A stretch of 64,000 bases of DNA from Aplectana chamaeleonis (taxonomy: Eukaryota > Nematoda > Chromadorea > Rhabditida > Cosmocercidae), in assembly GCA_029168955.1 (NCBI GenBank), contig JAPDOI010000133.1:621001-685000 (forward strand), read 5' to 3'. Position numbers and translations under genes: made by a program. The notes under the pieces were generated by a model. It saw only the letters and a program-made list of their open reading frames with translations. It was not told where the DNA came from and did no database searches. Of the stretch, positions 47,284 to 59,000 are shown piece by piece (within the stretch, counting starts at the first letter, position 1; every line of letters starts with the position of its first letter).

Positions 47284-47420
47284 GTGTTAAAGGCATCGTT
47301 CGCGATAGAAATCGATTTTCGTTTTTCAGGCTCAATTTCATGATTGAGCCCGGGACGATTCTCACCAGTCATCTAGCACTTTTTTCTAGGATGTTAGTGC
47401 GACCGTAAAACAATATGAAA
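47284..47420. mobile_element. Solo left end of a TTAA MITE
   Basis: TTAAAGGCATCGTTCGCGAT resembles TTAAAGGCAGTGTTCACGAT of the element at 42904. No matching right end is recognised. The extent is approximate. Confidence 0.45.
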
Positions 47421-47704
47421 AACAGTTACGGCACGAACTCCACATGCAGGAAAACTCCGAAAATGACAGTGACGAGGCCTCCAGAAGCAGAAAAACCTCA
47501 AAAAGGATTTTGGCGCGAAATTCAAATTCGTATTTACAATGTGTTCCGATTGACTTTTCTTTACAAATGAAGTTTTTCATGGGCCCCTTCGACATTTTCG
47601 TTCACTAGAGAGGCCAAGCTTCACAAAAACATGAAAAAATAATATAAAAATAAAAATAATATAACATAATATAAAATAATAGGTTTTCTGCGCGTACGAT
47701 GCCT

Positions 47705-48185
47705 TCAAAGAAACAGTTCAACCTCAGAATCGTTTTTTCGGTTTCCTGCCTATTTTGGAGAAAATTTCACGCTGATCGCAATGATGTTCTCAGAATCGCT
47801 CAGAACTCACTACGAACAGAGTTACGGCTCCTCAAATATTTTGATTTTGAACGGCTAGAAGTTCTCGGACGAGTTGTCTCGAGCCCGTATTTTCTCGTTG
47901 TTAGCAGCCATCGTTCTGAATCAGGCCACACTATAAATCCAGTCCGAAAACAAATGGAAGAACATAGGTTTTGAATAAAATCATTCGCGCGTCTCTTCCC
48001 TATTGGGGTCGGAAACCTGGCGATGGGCGTTACCCATTTTTTCTTTCTGGGGGCGTGGCCGACTTTTTCCTAGCTTTTTCTCGCTTATTTGAGTGAATTG
48101 AGATTTCGCGCTTGGCAGTGTTGCTATATTCGGCGACCGGACCATAATATCAAAAATTACGTCTGAGGTTGGACTGTGCCTTTAA
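47705..48185. mobile_element. Mosaic MITE, two families joined
   Basis: The left end TCAAAGAAACAGTTCAACC and the right end GAGGTTGGACTGTGCCTTTAA belong to the CACAGTC family. The inner left part (47760-47880), read in reverse, resembles the interior of the CAGTGTTCACG element at 43220-43370 (ACAACTCGTCC, AACATCATTG). It contains no frame. Confidence 0.5.
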
Positions 48186-48479
48186 GGCCTATGGTATACT
48201 TTGTCGCTGTAATGAGCGACAGGCATGCAATCTAACACAAATCGTGACGGGACCCGCATCGGAGCAACGGCAACGGTCGTCGTAGGAGCAGATGTCGCGT
48301 GTGGGTCGCAGCGACGTGTCGCGGAGGGCTTATATACTGCAACTGTGCCATAGCCTGTCGCTACCACTGTCGCTGTGCAGTGTACTGCGACAGCGACAGA
48401 TTCAAAGGACGGGAGGCGGTCGCTGTCGTTGTGCAGAGCGACGCGACCGTGTGTCGCAAAAGTATACCATACCCCTTAG
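48182..48479. mobile_element. Foldback element (TATGGTATACTTT)
   Basis: TATGGTATACTTTGTCGC on the left faces GTGTCGCAAAAGTATACCATA on the right. The inner part has many GTCGC/GCGAC words, including TGTCGCTGTGCAGTGTACTG next to CGACAGCGACAG. It starts at the terminal TTAA of the preceding MITE. Confidence 0.75.
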
Positions 48480-49432
48480 TCAGTTTTACCGTTGAAGGGG
48501 TCTCAGCTATGGTTCTCAGCAAAGGAAGCTCACTCGTTGTCGACCGCGGCGAGGATGATGTCCTGGTCACGGACTGCGGTGGGGTTCACCCCTTGCTACG
48601 GACCGTGACATGGATCATATCCTTGTTGAGGGAGACACGCTCCTATGGAAGGGGTGGGACCACGTCCCTATGGAAAGGTGGGACTCCTAACAAGCCACCT
48701 AACAAGTACCTACTCGCGTGACGCGATCTCCTTGAGACCTCCCACAATGCTTGTCCCTTTCCCAACAGATCCATAGTTGAAATCCCTCGGACCAGCCATG
48801 AAGCTTGCTCATTCCATCCTTCTCCCTCTGGTGATCGCTTTGAATCAAACTTCTTAGTAGTAGTGGATTCCCCGTCTACTTCCTCGCCGTTGAGACCTAC
48901 CACAGGCACCATGAAGGCTGACGTGGTAGGACAACGGCGAAAAATGGCGGAGTATCTATCCCTATCATGAGGCCTAGATCAGTACCCTGGGGCCGGATTC
49001 CTCAACGATAGAATCATGGCCTTAGAGTGATCATAGTGGTGAGATAGCACTGTAGAGCATTGAAGGATGCAAAGATTTGGGGGGGGGGTGGAAACTTAAA
49101 ATAAAACAGCGGGTTTATCGTTGAAGAATCCGGTAACATCCTTAAAAGCAGTGTTCACGATAGAAAACCGTATTGTAGTTTTCGATATTTTTGGGTAGGT
49201 AAGTCCACTAAGAAGAGGTTAATAGGGAAAGTCTCTTCAGAGCCTGAAGAGCCGTTGGGTCCTTCAGGTCTTTGATGGCCCACTGTAACACTAAACGGAG
49301 AAAATATTTAATCTAGGGATCCGTCGCGTCAGAGAATGTGTGCTGAGCACTAGCAAAAGGAAATCACTCAAGAATGTACACGAGCAGTCAGCCAATCAAT
49401 CAATCAATCACAGATCAAATAAAACTCAACAA
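48480..49432. other. Spacer with repeat debris
   Basis: It contains a further ATGGACCACTC-like unit (CCTCGGACCAGCCATGAAG near 48795), a left MITE end at 49140 (TTAAAAGCAGTGTTCACGAT) and a (CAAT)n run at 49395-49408. Frames of 90-140 codons at 48300-48910 on both strands overlap the foldback and lack start or splice support. Confidence 0.4.
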
Positions 49433-49935
49433 TTAATAGTCACAAAGTGGTTTTACAATACGTAGCTCCATCACTTCGCTAACGTCAATCCCGCTAAACG
49501 GTGTGGTGTCGTTGAATGGCGGCTTTGTGACTCCGTCGACAACCGGCGGCAGCTCATCGCTTCCTGAATGAGGCTGCCGACCTGTGTCAGGTTGCACCGG
49601 TGGCGTTTCGCTGGCCACTGCAGGTTGGGGTTTATTTTTACTCTCCGCTTCCTCGGCCATTTGTTTAGCGATGATGTACAGCCGAGCGATCCCCTCGGGG
49701 GAATTCCCTGAAAAGGATGGATCATACTCGGCCTAACATGACACCCGACGAGGTGCACTCACGAGACACGCATGGTGGTGACGTCGCATCGTCTGATTCG
49801 TCTGAACCGGAACTGAGTTGTGTGTCTTTCAATGTTAGGTAGCCACTTTGAACTTCTCGGACGTGTTGCACAGGTAGAATTGTGGCTGGTGGAGGTGTTT
49901 CTGAAGTAAAGTCGATTGAATGGCCGTTTGGTGTA
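49433..49935 (-). CDS. Last two exons of an unidentified gene (3' partial)
   Basis: Exons 49935-49763 and 49707-49433 (stop TAA) are joined by a 55-bp GT-AG intron (GTGAGT...TTTTCAG) with matching phase. The upstream exon is preceded by TTTCCAG and starts inside a codon, so more exons lie upstream. The readable product is about 147 residues: SIDFTSETPPPATILP, then VREVQSGYLTLKDTQLSSGS, then an acidic DESDD stretch, SPEGIARLYIIAKQMAEEAE, and a Pro-rich tail ending MELRIVKPLCDY. I recognise no domain. Composition suggests a disordered or cytoplasmic C-terminus with one short helix. Its upstream exons must lie within or beyond the 14-kb satellite, so its final intron interrupted by that array would be very long. 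Confidence 0.68.
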
Positions 49936-50084
49936 CTGGAAATCGGTTACTGTGGGCAACGGTGTTGTCTGATTTCTCGGGAAACGCGGAACGCTTTATC
50001 AAGTTTTTTTTGGGAACAGGAAGCCTTTTTTTGAGGATGACGTTGAAAATTTTGCCACAGCTTATTCGGTCGCGTTGGCGTTTT

Positions 50085-53000
50085 CACACACCTTCCGGGC
50101 GCTTGCGGCATCCACGCCGGCGCTCACGGTAACCAAGCGAGTTCCCGGCACTTATGGCAGCCATGCACCCTCTCGCCGCTCATGTCAAGCATACAGCTTC
50201 CCGGCGCTCGTGGCAATCCTCCATCTTCCCGCCGTTCACGGCAACACAACACCTTCGCGGCGCGCACGGAAATTATACACCTTCCCGGCGCTCACGGCAA
50301 CACAACACCTTCCCTTCGCACACAGAAAGGCAACACCTTCTCAGCGCGCACGGCAATCATACACCTTCCCGGCGCTCGTGGCAATCTTACATCTTCCCGC
50401 CGCTCACGGCAGCCATACACCTTCCCAGCGCTCACACAACACAACACCTTCCTGGCTCTCACGACAATCTTACATTTTCCCGCCGCTCACGGCAGCCATA
50501 CACCTTCCCGGCGCTCACTGCAACCATACACCTTCCCGGCGCTCACGAAAACCATACACCTTCCCGCCGCTCACGGCAACACAACACCTTCCCAGCGCTC
50601 ACACAACACAACACCGTCCCGGCGCTCACGGCAACATTACACTTTTTCGGCGCTCATGGCGACACAACACCTTCCCGGCGCGCGCGGCAACCATACACCT
50701 TCCCGGCGCTCGTTGGAATCTTCCATCTTCCCGCCGCTCACGGCAATACAACACCTTCGCGGCGCTCACGGAAACGCAACACCTTCCCGGCGCGCACGGC
50801 AACTATACACCTTCCCGGCGCTCACGGCAAAACAACACCTTCGCGTCGCACACGGAAAGGCAACATCTTCTCGGCGCGCACGGCAGTCATACACCTTCCC
50901 GGCGCTCACGGCAACATTACACTTTTGCGACGCTCATGGCGACACAACACCTTCCCGGCGCTCACTACAATCCTACATCTTCCTGCCGCTCACGGCAACA
51001 CAACACCTTCGCGGTGCTCACGGAAACGCAAAATATTCTCGGCGCGCACGGCAACTATAGACCTTCCCGCCACTCACGGCAACATTACACTTTTTCGACG
51101 CTCATGGCGACACAACACCTTCCCGGCGCCCACTACAATCCTACATCTTCCCGCCGCTCACGGCAACACAACACCTTCCCGGCGCTCACGGTGACATTAC
51201 ACTTTTGTGACGCTCCTGGCGACACAACACCTTTCCGGCGCTCACGGCAACATTACACTTTTTCGGCGCTCATGGCGACACAAAAGCTTCCCGGCGCGCA
51301 CGGCAATCATTCACCTTCCCGGCTCTCGTGGCAATCTTACATCTTCCCGCCGCTCACGGCAACACAACAGGCGCTCACGGAAATGCAACACCTTACCGGC
51401 GTTCACGGCAACATCACACTTTTTCGGCGCTCAAGGCAACATTACACTTTCCCGGCGCTCACGGTGACACAACACCCTCCCGGCGCTCACGGCAAAATTA
51501 CACCTTCCCGGCGCTCGTGGCAATCTTACATCTTGCCGCCGCTCACAACAACACAACACCTTCGCGGCGCTCACGGAAACGCAACACCTACCCGGCGCGC
51601 ACGGCAACGCAACACCTTCCCGGTGCGCATGGCAACCATACACCTTCCCGGCGCTCACGACAACCATGCACCTTCCCAGCGCTCACGAAAACGCAACTCC
51701 TTCCCGACGCTCACTGAAATGCAACACCTAGCCAGCGCACACGGCAACCATACACCTTTCCGGAGCTCGTGGCCATCTTACATCTTCCCGCCGCTCACGG
51801 CAGCACAACACCTTCGCGGCGCTCGCGGAAACGCAACACCTTCCCGGCGCGCACGGCACAACTATACACCTTCCCGGCGCTCACGGCAACATTACACTTT
51901 TTCGGCGCTCATGGCGACACAAAAACTTCCCGGCGTGCACGGCAATCATTCACCTTCCCGGCGCTCGTGGCAATCTTCCATCTTCCCGCCGCTCACGGCA
52001 ACACAACAGGCGCTCACGGAAACGCAATACCTTACCGGCGTTCACGGCAACATCACACTTTTTCGGCGCTCACGGCAACATTACACTTTCCCGGCGCTCA
52101 CGGCGACACAACACCTTCCCGGCGCTCACGGCAAAATTACACCTTCCCGGCGCTCGTGGGAATCTTCCATCTTCTCGCCGCTCACGGCAACACAACACCT
52201 TTGCGGGGCTCACGGAAGCGCAACACCTTCCCGGCGCGCACGGCACAACTATACACCTTCCCGGCGCTCACGGCAACATTACACTTTTTCGGCGCTCATG
52301 GCGTCACAAAAACTCCCCGGCGCGCACGGCAATCATTCACCTTCCCGGCGCTCGTGGCAATCTTCCATCTTCCCGCCGCTCACGGCAACACAACACCTTC
52401 GCGGCGCTCACGGAAACGCAACACCTTCCCGGCGTTCACGACAACCATACACCTTCCCGGCGCTCACGGCAGCCATACTCCTTTCCGGCGCTCACGCAAC
52501 GGAACACCTTCCCAGCACGCATGGCAATCTTACATCTTGCCGCCGCTCACAACAACACAACACCTTCGCGGCGCTCACGGAAACGCAACACCTTCCCGAC
52601 GCTCACTGAAATGCAACACCTAGCCAGCGCACACGGCAACCATACCTCTTTCCGGAGCTTGTGGCAATCTTACATCTTCCCGCCGCTCACGGCAGCACAA
52701 CACCTTCGCGGTGCTCACGGAAACGCAACACCTTCCCGGCGCGCATGGCAACGCAGCACCTTCCCGGCGCGCATGGCAACCATACACCTTCCGGCGCTCG
52801 TGGCAATCCATATACCTTCCCGGCTTTCACGACAACACTACACCACCCGGCGCTCACGGCAACCATACACCTTACCGGCGCGCACGGCAAAATTACACTT
52901 TCCCGGCGCTCACGGCAACCATGCACCTTCCCAGCGCTCACGAAAACGCAACTCCTTCGCGGCGCTCACGGAAACGCAACACCTAGCCAGCGCACACAGC

Positions 53001-56000
53001 AACCATACACCTTTCCGGAGCTCGTGGCAATCTTACATCTTCCCGCCCCTCACGACACCACACCACCTTCCCGGCGCCCACGTTAACCCAACACCTTCCG
53101 GCGGCTCTCGACGCAACACCACCTTCCCGCTCCAGCCACACCTTCACCGGCGGCCCATGCGCCTTCTCGGCGTTCACGACACCCATACACCTTCCCGGCG
53201 TTCACCACACCACTACACCACCCGGCGCTCACGGCAAAATAACACCTTCCCGGCGCTCACGGCAGCCATACTCCTTTCCGGCGCTCACGCAACACAACAC
53301 CTTCCCGGCGCTCACGGCAACCATGCACCTTCCCAGCGCTCACGAAAACGCAACTTCTTACCGACGCTCACTGAAACGCAACACCTAGCCAGCGCACACA
53401 GCAACCATACACCTTTCCGGAGCTCGTGGCAATCTTACATCTTCCCGCCGCTCACGACAGCACAACACCTTCGCGGTGCTCACGGAAATGCAACACCTTC
53501 CCGGCGCGCATGGCAACGCAACACCTTCCCGGCGCGCATGGCAACCATACACCTTCCCGGCGCTCACGACAACCATATACCTTCCCGGCGTTCACGACAA
53601 CACTACACCACCCGGCGCTCACGGCAACCATACACCTTCCCGGCGCTCACGGCAGCCATACTCCTTCCCGGCGCTCACGCAACACAACACCTTCCCGGCG
53701 CTCACGGCAACCATGCACCTTCCCAGCGCTCACGAAAACGCAACTTCTTACCGACGCTCACTGAAACGCAACACCTAGCCAGCGCACACAGCAACCATAC
53801 ACCTTTCCGGAGCTCGTGGCAATCTTACATCTTCCCGCCGCTCACGGCAGCACAACACCTTCGCGGCGCTCACGTAAACGCAACACCTTCCCGGCGCGCA
53901 TGGCTACGCAACACCTTCCCGGTGCGCGCGGAAACCATACGCCTTCTCGGCGTTCACGACAACCATATACCTTCCCGGCGTTCACAACAACACTACACCA
54001 CCCGGCGCTCACGGCAAAATAACACCTTCCCGGCGCTCACGGCGACACAACACCTTCCCGGCGCTACGGCAATCTTACGTCTTGCTGCCGCTCACGGCAG
54101 CACAACACCTTCGCGGCGCTCACGGCAACGCAACACCTTCTCGGCGCGCATGGCAACCATACACCTTCCCGGCGCTCACGACAACCATATACCTTCCCGA
54201 CGTTCACGACAACACTACACCACCCGGCGCTCACGGCAACCATACACCTTACCGGCGCGCACGGCAAAATAACACTTTCCTGGCGCTCACGGCGACACAA
54301 CACCTTCCCGGCGCTACGGCAATCTTACGTCTTGCCGCCGCTCACGACAACACAACACCTTCGCGGCGCTCACGGAAACGCAACACCTTCCCGGCGCGCA
54401 CGGCAACGCAACACTTTCCCGGTGCGCATGCCAACCATACACCTTCCCGGCGCTCACGACAACCATATACCTTCTCGGCGTTCACGACAACACTACACCA
54501 CCCGGCGCTCACGGCAACGATACACCTTCCCGGCGCGCACGGCAAAATAACACCTTCCTGGCGCTCACGGCGACACTCACAGCACCTTCCCCGGCGCTTA
54601 CGGCAATCTTACATCTTGCCGCCGCTCACAACAACACAACACCTTCGCGGCGCTCACGGAAACGCAACACCTTCCCGGTGCGCGCGGAAACCATACGCCT
54701 TCTCGGCGTTCACGACAACCATATACCTTCCCGGCGTTCACAACAACACTACACCACCTGGCGCTCACGGCAAAATAAACCTTCCCAGCGCTCACGGCGA
54801 CACAACACCTTCCCGGCGCTACGGCAATCTTACGTCTTGCTGCCGCTCACGGCAGCACAACACCTTCGCGGCGCTCACGGCAACGCAACACCTTCTCGGC
54901 GCGCATGGCAACCATACACCTTCCCGGCGCTCACGACAACCATATACCTTCCCGACGTTCACGACAACACTACACCACCCAGCGCTCACGGCAACCATAC
55001 ACCTTACCGGCGCGCACGGCAAAATAACAATTTCCTGGCGCTCACGGCGACACAACACCTTCCCGGCGCTACGGCAATCTTACGTCTTGCCGCCGCTCAC
55101 GACAACACAACACCTTCGCGGCGCTCACGGAAACGCAACACCTTCCCGGCGCGCACGGCAACGCAACACCTTCCCGGTGCGCATGGCAACCATACACCTT
55201 CCCGGCGCTCACGGCAACCATATACCTTCTCGGCGTTCACGACAACACTACACCACCCGGCGCTCACGGCAACGATACACCTTCCCGGCGCTCACGGCAG
55301 CCATACACCTTCCCGGCGCTCACGGCAACCATGCACCTTCCCAGCGCTCACGAAAACGCAACTTCTCCCCGACGCTCACTGAAACGCAACACCTAGCCAG
55401 CGCACACAGCAACCATACACCTTTCCGGAGCTCGTGGCAATCTTACATCTTGCCGCCGCTCACAACAACACAACACCTTCGCGGCGCTCACGAAAACGCA
55501 ACTCCTTCCCGACGCTCACTGAAATGCAACACCTAGCCAGCGCACACGGCAACCATACACCTTTCCGGAGCTTGTGGCAATCTTACATCTTCCCGCCGCT
55601 CACGGCAGCACAACACCTTCGCGGTGCTCACGGAAACGCAACACCTTCCCGGCGCGCATGGCAACGCAACACCTTCCCGGCGCGCATGGCAACCATACAC
55701 CTTCCCGGCGCTCACGACAACCATATACCTTCCCGGCGTTCACGACAACACTACACCACCCGGCGCTCACGGCAACCATACACCTTCCCGGCGCTCACGG
55801 CAGCCATACTCCTTTCCGGCGCTCACGCAACACAACACCTTCCCGGCGCTCACGGCAACCATGCACCTTCCCAGCGCTCACGAAAACGCAACTTCTTACC
55901 GACGCTCACTGAAACGCAACACCTAGCCAGCGCACACAGCAACCATACACCTTTCCGGAGCTCGTGGCAATCTTACATCTTCCCGCCGCTTACGGCAGCA

Positions 56001-59000
56001 CAACACCTTCGCGGCGCTCACGTAATGCAACACCTTCCCGACGCGCATGGCAACGCAACACCTTCCCGGTGCGCACGGAAACCATACGCCTTCTCGGCGT
56101 TCACGACAACCATATACCTTCCCGGCGCTCACGACAACCATATACCTTCTCGGCGTTCACGACAACACTACACCACCTTGCGCTCACGGCAACGATACAC
56201 GTTCCCGGCGCTCACGGCAGCCATGCACCTTCCCAGCGCTCACAAAAACGCAACTTCTTCCCGACGCGCATGGCAACGCAACACCTTCCCGGTGCGCACG
56301 GAAACCATACGCCTTCTCGGCGTTCACGACAACCATATACCTTCCCAGCGTTTACGACAACACTACACCACCCGGCGCGCACGGCAAAATTACACTTTTC
56401 CGGCTCTCACGGCGATACAACACCTTCCCGGCGCTACGGCAATCTTACGTCTTGCCGCCGCTCACGACAACACAATACCTTCGCGGCGCTCACGGAAACG
56501 CAACACCTTCCCGGCGCGCACGGCAACGCAACACCTTCTCGGCGCGCATGGCAACCATGCACCTTCCCGGCGCTCACGACAACCATATACCTTCCCGGCG
56601 TTCACGACAACACTACACCACCCGGCGCTCACGGCAACCATACACCTTCCCGGCGCTCACGGCAGCCATACACCTTCCCGGAGCTCACGCAATACAACAC
56701 CTTCCCGGCGCTCACGGCAACCATGCACCTTCCCAGCGCTCACAAAAACGCAACTTCTTCCCGGCGCTCACTGAAACGCAACACCTAGCCAGCGCGCACG
56801 GCAACGCAACACCTTCCCGGTGCGCATGGCAACCATACACCTTCCCGGCGCTCACGGCAACCATGCACCTTCCCAGCGCTCACAAAAACGCAACTTCTTC
56901 CCGGCGCTCACTGAAACGCAACACCTAGCCAGCGCGCACGGCCACGCATCATCTTCCCGTCGCACACGGCAGCCCTACACCTTCCCGGCGCTCCCGGAAA
57001 CGCAACCCCTCCCCGGCGCGCCCGGCCACGCAACACCCTCCCGCTCCCCATCGCACCCATGCCCCTTCCCAGCGCTCACGAAAACCCAACTTCTTCCCGG
57101 CGCTCATTGAAACGCAACACCTAGCCAGCGCGCACGGCAACGCAACACCTTCCCGGTGCGCATGGCAACCATACACCTTCCCGGCGCTCACGACAACCAT
57201 ATACCTTCTCGGCGTTCACGACTACACTACACCACCCGGCGCTCACGGCAAGGATACACGTTCCCGGCGCTCACGGCAGCCATACACCTTCCCGGCGCTC
57301 CCGGAAACGCAACACCTTCCCGGCGCGCACGGCAACGCAACACCTTCCCGGTGCGCATGGCAACCATACACCTTCCCGGCGCTCACGACAACACAACACC
57401 TTCGCGGCGCTCACGGAAACGCAACACCTTCCCGGCGCGCACGGCAACGAAACACCTTCCCGGTGCGCGTGGCAACCATACACCTTCCCGGCGCTCACGA
57501 CAACCATATACCTTCCCGGCGTTCACGACAACACTACACCACCCGGCGCGCACGGCAAAATTACACTTTCCCGGCTCTCACGGCGATACAACACCTTCCC
57601 GGCGCTACGGCAATCTTACGTCTTGCCGCCGCTCACGACAACACAACACCTTCGCGGCGCTCACGGAAACGCAACACCTTCCCGGCGCGCACGGCAACGC
57701 AACACCTTCCCGGTGCGCCTGGCAACCATACACCTTCCCGGCGCTCACGACAACCATATACCTTCTCGGCGTTCACGACAACACTACACCACCCGGCGCG
57801 CACGGCAAATTACACTTTCCCGGCTCTTACGGCGATACAACACCTTCCCGGCGCTACGGCAATCTTACGTCTTGCCTCCGCTCACGACAACACAATACCT
57901 TCGCGGCGCTCACGGAAACGCAACACCTTCCCGGCGCGCACGGCAACGCAACACCTTCTCGGCGCGCATGGCAACCATACACCTTTCCGGCGCTCACGAC
58001 AACCATATACCTCCCCGGCGTTCACGACAACACTACACCACCCGGCGCTCACGGCAACCATACACCTTCCCGGCGCTCACGGCAGCCATACACCTTCCCG
58101 GCGCTCACGCGACACAACACCTTCCCGGCGCTCACGGCAACCATGCACCTTCCCAGCGCTCACAAAAACGCAACTTCTTCCCGGCGCTCACTGAAACGCA
58201 ACACCTAGCCAGCGCGCACGGTAACGCAACTCCTCCCCGGTGCGCATGGCAACCATACACCTTCCCGGCGCTCACGACAACCATATACCTTCTCGGCGTT
58301 CACGACAACACTACACCACCCGGCGCTCACGGCAAGGATACACGTTCCCGGCGCTCACGGCAGCCATACACCTTCCCGGCGCTCACGACAACACAACACC
58401 TTCGCGGCGCTCACGCAAACGCAACACCTTCCCGGCGCGCACGGCAACGAAACACCTTCCCGGTGCGCGTGGCAACCATACACCTTCCCGGCGCTCACGA
58501 CAACCATATACCTTCCCGGCGTTCACGACAACACTACACCACCCGGCGCGCGCGGCAAAATTACACTTTCCCGGCTCTTACGGCGATACAACACCTTCCC
58601 GGCGCTACGGCAATCTTACGTCTTGCCGCCGCTCACGACAACACAACACCTTCGCGGCGCTCACGGAAACGCAACACCTTCCCGGCGCGCACGGCAACGC
58701 AACACCTTCCCGGTGCGCGTGGCAACCATACACCTTCCCGGCGCTCACGACAACCATATACCTTCCCGGCGTTCACGACAACACTACACCACCCGGCGCG
58801 CACGGCAAAATTACACTTTCCCGGCTCTTACGGCGATACAACACCTTCCCGGCGCTACGGCAATCTTACGTCTTGCCGCCGCTCACGACAACACAATACC
58901 TTCGCGGCGCTCACGGAAACGCAACACCTTCCCGGCGCGCACGGCAACGCAACACCTTCTCGGCGCGCGTGGCAACCATACACCTTTCCGGCGCTCACGA

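Noticed and set aside
48299..48912. Protein genes on either strand between the foldback and 48.9 kb
   Set aside because: The frames overlap inverted-repeat sequence, lack recognisable domains, and have no matching splice sites.
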